This document shows, one piece after another, positions 22,646 through 22,837 of a stretch of 22,837 nucleotides of DNA. Position 1 is the first letter of the stretch, and every line of letters begins with the position of its first letter. Location: assembly GCA_030830285.1 (NCBI GenBank), contig JAURNF010000215.1, positions 1 to 22,837 of the forward strand, read 5' to 3'. This DNA is from Candidatus Kapaibacterium sp. (lineage in GTDB: Bacteria; Bacteroidota; Ignavibacteria; Kapaibacteriales; Kapaibacteriaceae). The notes under the pieces were generated by a model that saw only the letters and a program-made list of their open reading frames with translations, was not told where the DNA came from and searched no databases. The position numbers and the translations under genes were made by a program.

Positions 22646-22837
22646 TTAGTGATGCGTCGTGCCACCCTCGGCTGCTAGCTCACGTGCATTCATCACTGCA
22701 CGACGTACGGCGCGTCGATTGCGCTTTACTTCGCCAACGGCATAGATGTAGTACATGCACGGTACAACAACCAGCGTGAGGAACGTAGAGAATCCGAGTC
22801 CAAACACAATCGACCAGGCAAGTGGACCCCAGAAGGC
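22646..22837 (-). CDS. RND-family efflux transporter, C-terminal end (cut by window edge)
   Basis: The last 63 codons of a gene entering from the right edge. The hydrophobic stretch FWGPLAWSIVFGLGFSTFLT followed by a helix ending in VVPCMYYIYA is the final membrane helix pair of AcrB/HAE1-type RND pumps (compare the usual GLxxATxLTLxxVPxxY). A basic cytoplasmic tail with RRAVRRAV and a terminal THH follow. It would be the inner-membrane proton-driven pump of a tripartite efflux system. The substrate and the partner genes lie outside the window. Confidence 0.85.
   Translation of the reverse strand, partial: AFWGPLAWSIVFGLGFSTFLTLVVVPCMYYIYAVGEVKRNRRAVRRAVMNARELAAEGGTTHH

Noticed and set aside
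1..22837. CRISPR arrays, insertion sequences, prophage or attachment sites
   Set aside because: No direct-repeat array, transposase, integrase or tRNA-flanking repeat was seen; the tRNA-Thr has no duplicated 3' end nearby.

Overview
The window is a gene-dense bacterial chromosome segment of roughly 50-55% GC by eye. It carries housekeeping, envelope and signalling genes. No insertion sequence, phage gene, CRISPR array or gene-free stretch over 300 bases is visible; the longest gene-free stretch is about 160 bases (13816-13974). The gene families (DUF1573 and DUF4920 exported proteins, a SMUG2-type uracil-DNA glycosylase, Wzz without a kinase domain) and a textbook Bacteroidota-type promoter before the tRNA (TTTG-N20-TAACTTTG) point to the Bacteroidota/Chlorobiota group, perhaps a Kapabacteria- or Ignavibacteria-like member. 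The assignment is inferred from family content and promoter type, not from a marker-gene search. Several genes also have good Shine-Dalgarno sites (AAGGA, GAGGA), and GTG starts occur inside 4-base stop/start overlaps.

Left part (1-4794, minus strand): a tightly packed run reading leftward. In transcription order it holds a DUF4920 lipoprotein, a membrane GAF-SpoIIE phosphatase, a STAS anti-anti-sigma protein, an RsbW-like ATPase, an N-terminally extended CcmC heme-export protein, a CcmD-like peptide and the start of CcmE. A complete RsbU/RsbV/RsbW partner-switching set is thus joined to the cytochrome c maturation system I genes. A tRNA-Thr(CGT) with its own promoter and a hairpin terminator lies just upstream (4831-4992).

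Middle (5015-12572): a minus-strand group holds a membrane glycosyltransferase-39-type protein, queA (own -7 box), an M32 carboxypeptidase, SMUG2 and a DUF1573 protein. uvrB lies on the plus strand, divergent from the glycosyltransferase.

Right part (12559-20261): surface-polysaccharide and cell-wall genes. A GT4 glycosyltransferase (minus) is divergent from a SAM methyltransferase (plus). Then comes a translationally coupled plus-strand run of Wzz, an O-antigen ligase-like polymerase, PBP2 and a shortened sugar-type solute-binding lipoprotein, each joined to the next by a 4-base overlap.

End (20253-22837): an SRPBCC protein and a Nudix hydrolase (minus) face truA and an exported MsrB (plus); the Nudix and truA start codons share two bases. 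A perfect 16-bp hairpin separates msrB from the convergent 3' end of an RND efflux transporter cut by the window edge.

No clearly unprecedented system is present. The most interesting arrangements are the partner switch joined to cytochrome c maturation, the extended CcmC, the coupled Wzz/polymerase/PBP2/binding-protein operon, and the reduced binding protein at its end.
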